64,000 nucleotides of DNA from Hyalangium gracile (GCF_020103725.1 NZ_JAHXBG010000009.1:310001-374000); one strand, 5' to 3'; shown: positions 16,177-25,812, numbered from the stretch's first letter. Made by a program: numbers and translations. The notes: generated from the sequence alone by a model not told the origin.

Positions 16177-16761
16177 ATGGGGAACCCGGAGGCCGAGTTG
16201 AAAGAGACTGCGGACCTGGAAGAAAACGTAAGCGTCGAGCCATCGCCCACCGAGCAGCAGGAGAAATCTCGCGGCCCTCAGCTGGGCGAGGTCCTCGAGT
16301 TCATGCGCCTGCTGTGGGCCGTGGATCACGGCCTCCAGTCCACGTCCAAGCGCATGGAGTCCACCCTGGGCATCACCGGTCCCCAGCGACTGGTGCTGCG
16401 CCTGGTCGGCCGCTTCCCAGGCATCACCGCGGGAGCGCTCGCGCAGATCCTCCACGTCCACCCGAGCACCCTCACCGGCGTCCTCAAGCGCCTGGAGAAG
16501 CGTGGCCTCCTCGAGCGCAAGTCGGATCCGCTCGACGGGCGCAAGGCGCTCTTCGCCCTCACGGAGGCCGGACGGGCGCTGGATGTTCCCTCCACGGGCA
16601 CCGTCGAGGCCGCCGTGCAGCGGGCGCTGTCCAAGATGACCCGCGCGCGCATCCTCCACACCCAGGACGTGCTGACCGCGCTCGCCGAGGAGCTGGGCGG
16701 AATCCCCACGGAGGCCGACCCTCCGGATGACGGCTCGGCCCGCCGCTCTGCTACCCGCTGA
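16177..16761 (+). CDS. MarR-family transcriptional regulator
   Basis: 194 residues. After an acidic N-terminal ~35 residues, residues ~40-165 are a MarR winged helix: LGITGPQRLVLRLVGRFPG (helix 2), AGALAQILHVHPSTLTGVLK (recognition helix) and RLEKRGLLERKSDPLDGRKA (wing with the DxRxxx motif). It should bind DNA as a dimer and respond to a small ligand or oxidation. ATG 16177 lacks a good ribosome site; TTG 16198 has GGAGG 5 nt upstream and would remove seven residues. The 167-bp leader is relatively AT-rich and contains the short inverted repeat GTAGG / CCTAC near 16052-16068, possibly an operator. Its target is not obvious; no efflux or catabolic gene is adjacent. Confidence 0.85.
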   Translation: MGNPEAELKETADLEENVSVEPSPTEQQEKSRGPQLGEVLEFMRLLWAVDHGLQSTSKRMESTLGITGPQRLVLRLVGRFPGITAGALAQILHVHPSTLTGVLKRLEKRGLLERKSDPLDGRKALFALTEAGRALDVPSTGTVEAAVQRALSKMTRARILHTQDVLTALAEELGGIPTEADPPDDGSARRSATR

Positions 16762-16915
16762 ACCTCCGTCCCCTGCTCCCTTCCGGCGCCTGACAGAGTG
16801 CCTCTCCGCCAGGGCCCTTCCTCACGAGGGGCCGCGCATGCGGCGGGAGCTTGCTACACAATTGGGAAATAGGCGGCCCACCTGCGGGTTGCCTCGCTAC
16901 TGAGCGGACGAGACT

Positions 16916-19900
16916 GTGACCGTCGAAACCCCGCAGACCCCAGGCCCGGAACTCCCACCTCCTCCCCCGCCTCCACAGGCCCAGGCCGTGGCCCGCCCGC
17001 GGCTGCGCTCCCGCGAGGTGGAGGCGCTGCTCGGCACCGTGCGCGCCCGCCAGCGGCGCCAGCTCTGGATGGAAGGAGGCATGCTCGGCGCCATCACCTT
17101 CCTGGTGCTCGGGCTTGCCGGCGGCTTCCTCGGGCTCGTGACGCCGGACCTCGGCCGGTGGATCCTGATCTTCTCCCCGCTCGCCGGCATCGCCGTGGCG
17201 TGCGCGCTGGGCATCGTCCTGTCCCGCAAGCTCGTGGGAGATGACGTCCGCACGGCGCGACTCATCGGCGAGCGGCGGCCCGAGCTGTCCCTGGACGTGC
17301 TCGCCGCGGTGGAGCTCTCCCAGCAGCACGGCAAGGATCAGCACTCGCAGATGCTCGTCGCCGCCTTCCTCAGCCAGATGGACTGGCGGGCGCGGCAGGT
17401 GGACCCGGCCACCGTCGTGGACCGCAAGCGGGTGCGGCGCGTGGGCCAGGTGCTCGGCGCCGTCGTGCTGGCGAGCGTGGTGCTCCTGGCGCTGGCCGGA
17501 GGCCGCTGGCGCGCGGGCGTGACGAAGGCGTGGGAGGCGGGCCGCGAGGTGGCGACCGCCGCCCAGGTCGAGCCCATCACCGGAGACATCGAGCTGACGT
17601 ACCGCTACCCGGCCTACACGGGGCTGGCGCCCCGCACGGTGACGGGCACCAACGGCGAGGTGAGCGCGCCGGCCGGCACCGAGGTGGTGCTCAAGACGCG
17701 CTCGGACCGCGAGGTGGAGCAGGCAGAGCTCGTCGTCAACGACGAGACGCTGCCGCTCAAGGTGGAGGGCAAGCGCGAGCTGACCGGCTCCTTCGTGGCG
17801 AAGAAGACGGGCCGCTACCACTTCGTCTTCCACACCCAGAAGCGCAAGCCCGTCGTGGGCCCGGACATCCCCCTCAACGTCGAGCCGGACGCGGCGCCGC
17901 AGGTGACGCTGCTCACCCCGGCCACGGAGCTCGAGGTGGACCCCGGCCAGCAGGTGACGCTCAAGTACGAGGCCAGCGACGACTACGGGCTGGGCGAGGT
18001 GGCGCTCGTGTTCCGCACGCCCGGCGCCCAGGAGGAGACGCGCGTGCCGCTGCCGCGCGAGGACGGCCGGCGCAACAAGGGCACGTACACCTGGGACTTG
18101 GGCCGCTTCACGGTGAAGCCGGGCGACCGCATCACCTACTACATCGAGGCCAAGGACAACGACGCGGTGGAGGGCCCCAAGCGGGGCATCAGCCGCACCC
18201 AGGTGCTGCGCATCTACAGCGCCGCCGAGCACCGCCGCGCCGCGCTCCAGAAGGCCGAGGCGCTCTGGGGCCGGCTGGTGGACCACCTCGCGGACCGGCT
18301 GGAGGGCTCGGACCACGAGGACAAGAAGGACGCCGAGCGCGTCACCGCCGGCCAGAAGGTGGACGTCAGCGGCCAGCAGCTCGTGACGGACATGCGCGCG
18401 CTGGCGCAGGACCTCAACCGCGAGCGGGACGTGCCCAAGGAGCTGGTGGGCGCGCTGCTCAACATCGCGGATGGGATGTCGCGGAAGATCTCCGCCACCA
18501 TGGACTTCCGGCGCCTGTACCTGCGCACCCAGCGGCTGCGCGGCGAGGACTACGGCACCGGCACCCGGCTCACCGCCGCGGTGAAGGACGAGATCGCCGA
18601 GACGGAGAAGGACATCCTCTACCTGGAGTCCCTGCTGGACAGACAGAAGCTGGAGGCGCTCCAGGAGCTCTCCAAGCAGCTGGCCGAGGAGCGGCGCGAC
18701 CTGGCGCGGCTCATCGAGCAGTACAAGGAGAGCCCCAACGACGCGGCCCGCCAGCAGATCCTCCAGGAGATCGCCGAGCTGCGCCAGCGCATCAACGAGC
18801 TGATGCAGCGCATGGCCGAGCTGCGCAAGGGCATCCGCGACGAGCACTTCAACGCCGAGGCGCTCTCCGAGATGATGAAGGACCAGGACATGCAGAGCGG
18901 CCTGGACCAGGTGGAGAAGCTGATGCGCGAGGGCAAGGCGGACGAGGCGCTCGCCAAGCTCCAGGAGCTCTCCATGCAGATGGACAAGATGATGGAGTCG
19001 CTCAACAAGGCGCAGGGCGAGATGGGTGACAAGCAGTACCCGGAGCTGGCGCAGAAGTTCGGCAACTTCATGGAGGACCTCCGGAAGACGATGGAGGAGC
19101 AGCAGAAGGTGGCCGACGCCACCAAGGCCCTGCGGGACCAGGCGCGCAACCAGAACCGGGAGCGGCTGGGCGAGAAGGGCAAGGCCATGAAGGAGGAGCT
19201 GCTCAAGCAGGTGGAGCAGGTGGAGAAGAGCTACGAGCAGCTCAAGCCGGAGCAGCTCAACAGCCGCGCGGCCGGCCCGCTCTCCGAGGCCCAGGCGGAG
19301 CTGGAGAACCTGAAGAACGCGCTGAAGGCGGACGCGTTCGACCTGGCGGCGGACTCGGCGCAGCGCTCGGAGGACATGGCGCAGCAGATCGCCTCCATGG
19401 GCGAGCACCAGCGCAAGCTGGACGAGATGTTCGGCAACCCGGACGAGGTGCGCCAGCAGTCGGCGCAGCTGGCCCAGAAGCTCCAGAAGGACGCGCAGAC
19501 GATGCAGGAGGTGAACCAGAAGCTGCAGTCGCTCTTCCCGGAGCCGGGCTCGCAGCTGGGGCAGCAGGAGCGCCAGCAGCTCAAGCAGCTCTCCGAGCAG
19601 CAGCAGCAGCTCGAGCAGCGCGCCCAGGGGCTGCGCCAGCAGATGGAGGAGATCCAGCAGCTGGCGCCCGTCTTCGGCCAGCAGTCGGGCGAGCAGATGG
19701 AGGAGATCGGCCAGCGCATGGGCGAGGCGGCCCAGCGCATGGGTGGCCAGGATCCAGGCCGTGGCTACGGCCAGCAGCAGGCGGCGCTGGAGGGGCTCAA
19801 GCGCTTCCAGCAGCAGATGAAGGAGAGCCAGCAGGGCCAGGGCCAGGGCGGGCTGCCGCTGCCCATGGGCATGGGCCGGCGCGAGGGCAACGGCATGGAT

Positions 19901-20047
19901 CCGCGCGACAAGGTGGAGCTGCCGGACGAGGACGCGTTCCAGGCGCCCAAGGAGTTCCGCAAGGACCTGCTGGACGCGATGAAGCAGGGGGCTCCCGAGC
20001 GTTACAGGGAGCAGGTGAAGCGCTACTACGAGGAGCTGGTGAAGTGA
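16916..20047 (+). CDS. DUF4175-like membrane protein with long coiled-coil C-terminus
   Basis: 1043 residues from GTG 16916. Pro-rich N-terminus, then three membrane segments (around residues 58-75, 82-100 and 180-198). An extracytoplasmic region follows, with Ig-like strands ~215-440 (ITGDIELTYRYPAYTGL, EASDDYGLGEVALVFRTPG), in the manner of DUF4175 proteins of Bacteroidetes and Myxococcota. Residues ~455-1030 are a very long Glu/Gln/Leu/Arg-rich coiled coil with runs such as LSEQQQQLEQRAQGLRQQM. The C-terminal end overlaps the next start by 4 bp, so both genes are coupled. An elongated envelope scaffold is likely. Some relatives lie beside MoxR/VWA operons, but no MoxR or VWA gene is present here. 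Confidence 0.78.
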   Translation: MTVETPQTPGPELPPPPPPPQAQAVARPRLRSREVEALLGTVRARQRRQLWMEGGMLGAITFLVLGLAGGFLGLVTPDLGRWILIFSPLAGIAVACALGIVLSRKLVGDDVRTARLIGERRPELSLDVLAAVELSQQHGKDQHSQMLVAAFLSQMDWRARQVDPATVVDRKRVRRVGQVLGAVVLASVVLLALAGGRWRAGVTKAWEAGREVATAAQVEPITGDIELTYRYPAYTGLAPRTVTGTNGEVSAPAGTEVVLKTRSDREVEQAELVVNDETLPLKVEGKRELTGSFVAKKTGRYHFVFHTQKRKPVVGPDIPLNVEPDAAPQVTLLTPATELEVDPGQQVTLKYEASDDYGLGEVALVFRTPGAQEETRVPLPREDGRRNKGTYTWDLGRFTVKPGDRITYYIEAKDNDAVEGPKRGISRTQVLRIYSAAEHRRAALQKAEALWGRLVDHLADRLEGSDHEDKKDAERVTAGQKVDVSGQQLVTDMRALAQDLNRERDVPKELVGALLNIADGMSRKISATMDFRRLYLRTQRLRGEDYGTGTRLTAAVKDEIAETEKDILYLESLLDRQKLEALQELSKQLAEERRDLARLIEQYKESPNDAARQQILQEIAELRQRINELMQRMAELRKGIRDEHFNAEALSEMMKDQDMQSGLDQVEKLMREGKADEALAKLQELSMQMDKMMESLNKAQGEMGDKQYPELAQKFGNFMEDLRKTMEEQQKVADATKALRDQARNQNRERLGEKGKAMKEELLKQVEQVEKSYEQLKPEQLNSRAAGPLSEAQAELENLKNALKADAFDLAADSAQRSEDMAQQIASMGEHQRKLDEMFGNPDEVRQQSAQLAQKLQKDAQTMQEVNQKLQSLFPEPGSQLGQQERQQLKQLSEQQQQLEQRAQGLRQQMEEIQQLAPVFGQQSGEQMEEIGQRMGEAAQRMGGQDPGRGYGQQQAALEGLKRFQQQMKESQQGQGQGGLPLPMGMGRREGNGMDPRDKVELPDEDAFQAPKEFRKDLLDAMKQGAPERYREQVKRYYEELVK

Positions 20048-21837
20048 GCCGTCATCCGGAGATTCAGGGCCGAGCCCCCTCTCGCCGCCGGGAGGGGTTG
20101 GGCGTGCTGGCGATGCTGGGGCTCCTGGGGCTGGTGCTCACCGCCGCGCCGGCCCGCGCGGACGAGGAGGAGGACGAGCTCCGGACCGAAGTCAAGACGC
20201 GCCTGGGCAAGGTGGAGGATGCCATCGACGGCTGGGACATCGTCGGCGCCACCCGCGAGCTGGCGGAGCTGGAGAAGCTCGTCCCGGAGAGCGTCGAGGC
20301 GGTGAAGTACTTCCGGGGGCGCATCGCCTTCGAGGAGGGGCGCTACGCGGAGGCGCTGGAGCTGCTCCAGCAGGCGGGGCTCGAGGACAAGCCGGGCAGC
20401 TACCTGCGGCTGGCGAAGGACACGCTCGCCCTCACGAAGAACCACGCGAAGGCGGAGAGCGAGCACTTCGTCTTCTACTACCCCAAGGGCAAGGAAGAGG
20501 TCCTGGTGCCCTACGCGCTGGAGACGCTGGAGTCCATCTACCGGGCCATGAAGGAGGACCTGGGGTGGACGCCGCCGGGCGGCAAGGTGCGCGTGGAGGT
20601 GGTGAACAACGCGCGCGAGCTGTCGAAGGTGAGCACCCTCACCTACGAGCAGATCTCCACCACGGGGACGATCGCCATCTGCAAGTTCAACAAGCTGATG
20701 GTGACCAGCCCCAAGGCGGTGGCGCGAGGCTACGACTGGCAGGACACGCTGGCGCACGAGTACATCCACCTGGTGGTCAGCCAGGCCAGCCACAACGAGG
20801 TGCCCATCTGGCTGCACGAGGGGCTGGCGAAGTTCCTGGAGTCCCGGTGGCGCGGCCCCGGTGGGCTGGGGCTGAACCCGTCCGCCCTGGCGCTGCTGGG
20901 CAAGCGGGTGAAGGCGAACTCGCTCGTCCCCTTCGAGAAGATGAGCCCGTCCATCGCGATGCTGCCCAACGCCGAGGACGCGGCGCTGGCGTTCGCGGAA
21001 GTCTTCTACGCCATCCACTACGTGCACGAGACGAAGGGCACGGCGGGCTTCCGCACCATCATCCAGGAGCTGCGCAACGGGCAGACGGACCGCAAGGCGG
21101 TGGAGGCGGCCGTGGGCATGCCCTTCGGCCTCTTCGAGAAGGCGTGGCTGGCGCACATCAAGAAGCAGCCCTTCCCCAAGGAGCTGCTGCCGCGCGAGGA
21201 GGTGGTGCTGAAGGAGCACGCCAAGGAGGACGACAAGGAGGACCCCAAGAAGGGCCGGGAGATCTCCTTCGGAGACTTCATGGAGGTGCAGGAGCTGCCC
21301 GCGCGCAAGCTGGCGCACCTGGGCGAGCTGCTGCGCGAGCGCAACCGGGTGAAGGCCGCGGCGGCGGAGTACGCCAAGGCGTACCAGATCGTCGGCGACA
21401 AGTACGAGTCGGTGTCGAACAAGTACGCGCTGACGCTGCTGGAGCTGCGGCGGCTGGACGAGGCGGAGCAGGTGCTGCGCGGCTCGCTGCGGGTGCACCC
21501 GGGCATGCCGGGGACCAACGTGCACCTGGGCCGCATCATGCTGTTCCGCAAGGACTGGGCGAAGGCGAAGGCGGCGTACATGGAGGCGCTGTCGACCAAC
21601 CCGTTCGATCCGGAGATCCACGTGGCGCTCACGAAGATCCACGACGAGCTGGGGGAGACGGCGCTCAAGGCGCGGACGAAGCAGGCCGGAGCGATCCTCA
21701 CGGGCATGACGCCCGACGCCATCGAGAACGCGTCCTTCAAGTTCATGCGGGACGAGCGGGAGCTGTCCGGAGCGGACGTGCCTCCGCCCACGCCGGAGAA
21801 GCCCGCGCCCGAGGCGGCGAAGGACGGCGGGAAGTAG
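20044..21837 (+). CDS. Exported HExxH metallopeptidase-like protein with TPR units
   Basis: 597 residues from GTG 20044, overlapping the previous stop. A signal peptide or anchor (LAMLGLLGLVLTAAPARA) is followed by TPR-like helices (residues ~40-130). Next comes a gluzincin-type catalytic core: LAHEYIHLVVSQ supplies HExxH near residue 239, and PIWLHEGLAKFLES supplies the third ligand Glu about 20 residues later, as in peptidase MA-like families. Another TPR region (~420-540) and a Pro-rich tail close the protein. It should be a periplasmic zinc peptidase whose TPRs bind partners, most likely the coiled-coil protein encoded immediately upstream. Substrate unknown; the zinc motif is intact. Confidence 0.82.
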   Translation: MSRHPEIQGRAPSRRREGLGVLAMLGLLGLVLTAAPARADEEEDELRTEVKTRLGKVEDAIDGWDIVGATRELAELEKLVPESVEAVKYFRGRIAFEEGRYAEALELLQQAGLEDKPGSYLRLAKDTLALTKNHAKAESEHFVFYYPKGKEEVLVPYALETLESIYRAMKEDLGWTPPGGKVRVEVVNNARELSKVSTLTYEQISTTGTIAICKFNKLMVTSPKAVARGYDWQDTLAHEYIHLVVSQASHNEVPIWLHEGLAKFLESRWRGPGGLGLNPSALALLGKRVKANSLVPFEKMSPSIAMLPNAEDAALAFAEVFYAIHYVHETKGTAGFRTIIQELRNGQTDRKAVEAAVGMPFGLFEKAWLAHIKKQPFPKELLPREEVVLKEHAKEDDKEDPKKGREISFGDFMEVQELPARKLAHLGELLRERNRVKAAAAEYAKAYQIVGDKYESVSNKYALTLLELRRLDEAEQVLRGSLRVHPGMPGTNVHLGRIMLFRKDWAKAKAAYMEALSTNPFDPEIHVALTKIHDELGETALKARTKQAGAILTGMTPDAIENASFKFMRDERELSGADVPPPTPEKPAPEAAKDGGK

Positions 21838-21838
21838 C

Positions 21839-23131
21839 TCAGCAGAACTTCGCGAAGACGACGGCCTTGCCCAGCGTCTCCTCGCCCCCGGCCCCCGCGA
21901 GCCCCTTCACCAGGGCGAGGATGTCGGGGGCCTGCTCGACGTGCCGGGACACGAGGTAGAAGCACTCGACGGCGGCCCGGTCCAGCACGGCCTGGGAAGC
22001 CTCGGGAGCCGTGCCCTGCTCCGGCGAGCACAGCGCCGCCACCTCCGGGTGCCCCACCAGCGTGAGGCGGAGCATCGCCACCCGCAGCACCAGCCGGAAC
22101 ACGTAGGCGAGCAGGTTCGGCACCTCCGTGAACGGAGTGCGGAGCCACTGCGCGACGAGGTACTGCCGGAAGTACTGCTCGGCGCGTGCTCCGTGCGTCG
22201 CTTCGAGCTGCCGCCACCGCGTGACGTAGGCAGGCCACGCGCCAGAGGTGTCCTCCGTCTCGGAGTCGGAGCCCCAGAGCGACATCAGCACGCCATGGAC
22301 GAAGGGCCCGAAGCGCTCGCCCCGAGCCGCCGCCCTGCGCGCCTTCAGCATCGACGCCAGCAGCCCGGCACAGGGGCCTCCCGGAATCTGGAGGGCCGCG
22401 AAGCTCCGGTGCATGGCCTCCAGCGCCTCGGGGTCCTCGAAGCCCTGGAGCAGCGCCTGCAGCACCTCCGCTGCTTCCGCCGGGGTTCCCGCGAAGGGCT
22501 CGGCGCTCCGGAAGACGGAGTCCAGCCGGAACGCCAGCTGTCCCAGGAACATGAGCCGCGAGGCGATGGAGAACTCGCGCCGGTTCAGGACTCGCAGCGC
22601 GGCGGCGCGGATGAGCCCGGCGTTCAGGACGTACGCATCCGCCGGCTCTCCGGGCAGGGACCGGGCCGCCTCCAGCCGAGGCACCTGGTCCACGGGCCCG
22701 GGCACCTGCTCCAGCGCGCCCTCCTCCAGCAACAACAGCCGCGCCATCTCGGGGCATGCAAGGGAGCCCGCCACCTCCACCTGCTCGCCCCACCTCCAGA
22801 CGATGCGCGGGAAGGTGACGCAGGGGTCGGGCAGGGCCCGCTCTCCGTGCACGCGATGCAGGGAGCAGAGCCGCTGGGCATCGAGGAAGGGACAGCTCCC
22901 GTCCGAGCGCATCTGGATGAACGCGCGCTCCGCGGGAGGCCCCTCCGGATTCGGGACCAGGAGCGACTCCACCCGCTCGGCATCAGGAGAGCCAGACACG
23001 ACGCCCCGGATCTGCCACAGCCGCTCCTCGGTCACCGGCACCCGGAGCCCGACGCAGCAGGTGTCCTCACACCGGTCGGCGAGGCAGCGGAACTCCAACA
23101 CTCTCTTGGCGAAGCGGGGGGGCGCATCCAT
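21839..23131 (-). CDS. FliB-like (flagellin lysine-N-methylase family) cysteine-rich protein
   Basis: 430 residues. The N-terminal ~110 residues carry the cysteine set of FliB/YkgJ-type proteins: FRCLADRCEDTCCVG, GSCPFLDAQRLCSLHRVHGE and LPDPCVTFPRI, which probably bind a metal or Fe-S cluster. The rest is helical, as in flagellin lysine-N-methylases, and the ~400-residue family length fits. Myxobacteria have no flagella, and no fli/flg gene is nearby, so the true substrate is probably another surface or pilus protein. It converges with the metallopeptidase gene with only one base between the stop codons. Family assignment is good; the activity is inferred. Confidence 0.8.
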   Translation of the reverse strand: MDAPPRFAKRVLEFRCLADRCEDTCCVGLRVPVTEERLWQIRGVVSGSPDAERVESLLVPNPEGPPAERAFIQMRSDGSCPFLDAQRLCSLHRVHGERALPDPCVTFPRIVWRWGEQVEVAGSLACPEMARLLLLEEGALEQVPGPVDQVPRLEAARSLPGEPADAYVLNAGLIRAAALRVLNRREFSIASRLMFLGQLAFRLDSVFRSAEPFAGTPAEAAEVLQALLQGFEDPEALEAMHRSFAALQIPGGPCAGLLASMLKARRAAARGERFGPFVHGVLMSLWGSDSETEDTSGAWPAYVTRWRQLEATHGARAEQYFRQYLVAQWLRTPFTEVPNLLAYVFRLVLRVAMLRLTLVGHPEVAALCSPEQGTAPEASQAVLDRAAVECFYLVSRHVEQAPDILALVKGLAGAGGEETLGKAVVFAKFC

Positions 23132-23183
23132 GCGAGAGGCCTCGAGGCCGGGAAGTGCCCGGACGATAGCGCGTCCGTGAGTG

Positions 23184-23882
23184 TCAGTGGGACCGCGGCG
23201 GCTCCTCGTCCTTGGAGCGCTCCTTCACGCCGCGGGACAGCTCCCGCAGCATCATGAGGAACTCCTCCACCTCCGAGACCGGAATCCCCTCGAAGCTCAT
23301 CAGCGTCGCCCCCTCGTCGTTGCGCATCAGCACCCGGACGCCCTTGGGCCATCGGCGGAGGATGGCCTCGCGGTACCTCTCATAGGCCTCCCGAGCCGAA
23401 GAGGAGAGGGGAAGGTAGGAGCCCGGCGAGCGCAGGTGCTCCAGGGCCTTGCGCAGCTCCTTCAGGGTGCAGCCCGCGAAGCGCTTGGGCTTCAGGTCTC
23501 CGTTGTCCTGCGGCACCACGATATAGGTCGAGCCCGGATCCTCCGGGTTCAGGCAGATGCCAGCGGCCTTCTTGTAGGCGAGCAGCTGCTCCAGGCGGGT
23601 GACACCAAAGCGCGCGATGAGCTCGGAGCCGAACTCGCGCGCCACCGCGGCATCTCTCAGCAGGGCGGCGCGAGAGATCCCCCGGATGTTGTCGCAGAAG
23701 AAGTCCACCGGAGCCTCGTACTTCGAGCCCTCCAGCAGCCGGCTGTCAGCCACATAGTTGAGAAGCTGCCCCATGAGGAAGGGGTTGCGCTGCTCATCCG
23801 CCAGGAGCTGGCGCATGGAGGTGAGCGCCTGCTCCTTCGTCAGTTCTCGGTAGGGATTGGTTGGACCCGTGGGGGTAGACAT
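23184..23882 (-). CDS. Hypothetical protein
   Basis: 232 residues from ATG 23882, which has AGGAGA about 10 nt upstream; the open frame extends to 23936 but that part is poorly positioned. Function not recognised. It is hydrophilic, mostly helical (TKEQALTSMRQLLADEQRN, LLNYVADSRLLEG) with a central strand region (TYIVVPQDNGDLKPKRF), and has neither signal peptide nor membrane segment. The C-terminal EEFLMMLRELSRGVKERS is helical and charged. It lies 52 bp upstream of the FliB-like gene on the same strand, so the two may be co-transcribed. Confidence 0.7.
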   Translation of the reverse strand: MSTPTGPTNPYRELTKEQALTSMRQLLADEQRNPFLMGQLLNYVADSRLLEGSKYEAPVDFFCDNIRGISRAALLRDAAVAREFGSELIARFGVTRLEQLLAYKKAAGICLNPEDPGSTYIVVPQDNGDLKPKRFAGCTLKELRKALEHLRSPGSYLPLSSSAREAYERYREAILRRWPKGVRVLMRNDEGATLMSFEGIPVSEVEEFLMMLRELSRGVKERSKDEEPPRSH

Positions 23883-24174
23883 CGCGTGCGGTCTCCTGTG
23901 GGAAGAGAGGTGCCGCCACAGCAGGAAGCAGGCCACCTGAAAGCCTCAGGAAAAACAGCCACTTGGCCGGCTCAATCGGCAGCCCCGTCTCCAACTGCGA
24001 ACGGGGACGTCCACCACAGGAGACTGTTCGGTCAGGGCTCGCGCGTGTCTGATCCATTGCGATCAGACGGTTTCGCGCAACTTTCCCTATGGGTGCCTCG
24101 ATAACCCAGAGAAATCAGTCCCTCGGTTGGGTCACTCGTGCGCCCGGGGACTTTCAAGAGAGAATCCAAGCCCC

Positions 24175-25812
24175 ATGTCCATCACCTCCGCCACTCGTAC
24201 GCAGAGCACGCAGGCCACGGCGACGACTTCTCGCTCCGCCTCGAACCCCAACGCCATCCTGTCCAAGTACAACCCCACGGGCGCCTCCGCGGCCACCGCG
24301 CGCCAGGACGGGCTGCAGGCCGGCGTTGCTGCCTCGCGCAAGATGGCGCAGACGGACCTGAAGCGGATCCAGCCGTACGCGGACGAGTTCGCCGCCGCGG
24401 GCAAGAAGCACGGCCTGCCGCCGGCCCTGCTCGCCGCCATCGCCAGCCGCGAGTCGCGCGGTGGCGCGGCGCTCGACAGCCGGGGCTACGGTGACCACGG
24501 CAACGGCTTCGGCCTCATGCAGGTCGACAAGCGCTACCACGACCTGAAGGGCGGGCCGCACAGCGCCGCGCACATCGATCAGGCGGCCGGCATCCTCAAG
24601 TCGTTCCTGAACCAGGTGAAGAAGGCGCACCCGGACTGGCCGCCCGAGCAGCAGCTGCGCGGCGCGGTGGCCGCGTACAACTCCGGCCCGGGCAACGTGC
24701 AGACCATCAAGAACATGGATGTCGGCACCACGGGCAACGACTACTCCAACGACGTGTGGGCGCGCGCGCAGGCGCTGGCCCCGCACTTCGGTGGCGACAG
24801 CGGCACCCCGTCCACCAGCCCCGAGCCGACCAAGCCCTCGACGCCGTCCAAGCCCTCGACGCCGTCCAAGCCCTCGGGCGGGGCCAACCTGCCCAACGCG
24901 ACGCTCAAGGAGGGCAGCCGCGGCAACAACGTGAAGACCCTGCAGAAGTCGCTCGAGAAGCTGGGCTTCGAGCTGGGCGCGCAGGACGGCATCTTCGGCC
25001 CGAAGACGGAGGGCGCGCTGAAGAGCTTCCAGCGCAAGAACAACCTGGAGGTCGACGGCATCTTCGGCCCGAAGACGCGCGCGGCGATGGAGAAGGCGCT
25101 GGACCGCGCGGCCAAGCCGAAGCCGACCCAGCCGGGTGACTCCTTCGAGGGCGGCAAGACGCAGTGGAAGGCCGCCCCCTCGCTGGCGGACGTGAAGTCC
25201 GGCAAGACGCACCTGAGCCAGGGCATGCAGGGCGCCTCGGTCAAGCACATGCAGCAGCTGCTGGGCATCGACGCCGACGGCAAGTTCGGGCCGGACACCA
25301 AGCGGGCGGTGACCGACTTCCAGCGCCAGCACAAGCTGGACGCCGGCAGCGGGATGGGCTCGGTCGGGCCGACGACGCTCGAGGCCATGGAGAAGGCCGC
25401 CAAGGCCAATGGCCCGGGCAACGCGACGCCCGCGATGCGCAAGCTGGCCGAGGCCGGCCGCAAGGCGGCGCTGAGCATCGGCGGCTACACCAGCCAGGGC
25501 AAGTGCGCCACCGGCGTGAGCAAGGCCATCCAGGACGCCTTCGGCTTCAAGGTCTGGGGCAACGGCAACCAGATCGACAACAACCTGCCGCGTGACAAGT
25601 TCAAGCAGGTGAACATGTCGCTCGAGGAGGCGCTGAAGATCCCCGGCCTCGTCCTCACCTGGGAGAAGACCCCGACGCGCCTGGGCAGCATCTACGGCCA
25701 CACCGCCATCACCACCGGTGACGGCAAGTCGTCCGTGAGCGACTTCATCGAGCGCAACACGCTGAACGCCAGCGGCCGCACCGGCCTGAAGATCTTCATG
25801 CCGACGATGTAG
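24175..25812 (+). CDS. Endolysin-like protein: goose-type lysozyme, two peptidoglycan-binding domains, CHAP-like domain
   Basis: 545 residues. Order: Ser/Thr-rich N-terminus (1-58); lysozyme-like transglycosylase domain (~60-206) with SRESRGG giving catalytic Glu93, and HGNGFGLMQVD and AVAAYNSGPGNV typical of goose-type/SLT enzymes; a Pro/Ser/Thr/Lys linker (207-238); two PG_binding_1 domains (~243-308 and ~348-405), each with DGxFGPxT; and a C-terminal CHAP/NlpC-like domain (~420-545) with KCATGVSKA (Cys444) and YGHTAI (His509). It should cut glycan strands and peptide cross-links of peptidoglycan. No signal peptide is visible, so release needs a holin, lysis or specialised secretion. The linker DNA has tandem copies of a ~18-bp unit near 24835-24877. 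Roles in predation or phage lysis are both possible. Confidence 0.85.
   Translation: MSITSATRTQSTQATATTSRSASNPNAILSKYNPTGASAATARQDGLQAGVAASRKMAQTDLKRIQPYADEFAAAGKKHGLPPALLAAIASRESRGGAALDSRGYGDHGNGFGLMQVDKRYHDLKGGPHSAAHIDQAAGILKSFLNQVKKAHPDWPPEQQLRGAVAAYNSGPGNVQTIKNMDVGTTGNDYSNDVWARAQALAPHFGGDSGTPSTSPEPTKPSTPSKPSTPSKPSGGANLPNATLKEGSRGNNVKTLQKSLEKLGFELGAQDGIFGPKTEGALKSFQRKNNLEVDGIFGPKTRAAMEKALDRAAKPKPTQPGDSFEGGKTQWKAAPSLADVKSGKTHLSQGMQGASVKHMQQLLGIDADGKFGPDTKRAVTDFQRQHKLDAGSGMGSVGPTTLEAMEKAAKANGPGNATPAMRKLAEAGRKAALSIGGYTSQGKCATGVSKAIQDAFGFKVWGNGNQIDNNLPRDKFKQVNMSLEEALKIPGLVLTWEKTPTRLGSIYGHTAITTGDGKSSVSDFIERNTLNASGRTGLKIFMPTM

Noticed and set aside
16751-19408. Long minus-strand open frame (885 codons) opposite the DUF4175-like gene
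   Set aside because: Antisense shadow of a high-GC gene: composition is dominated by Leu/His/Arg/Val and it lacks ribosome site and domains.
24835-24877. Short tandem DNA repeat considered as CRISPR or recombination site
   Set aside because: It encodes the Pro/Ser/Thr/Lys linker of the endolysin in frame; no spacers.
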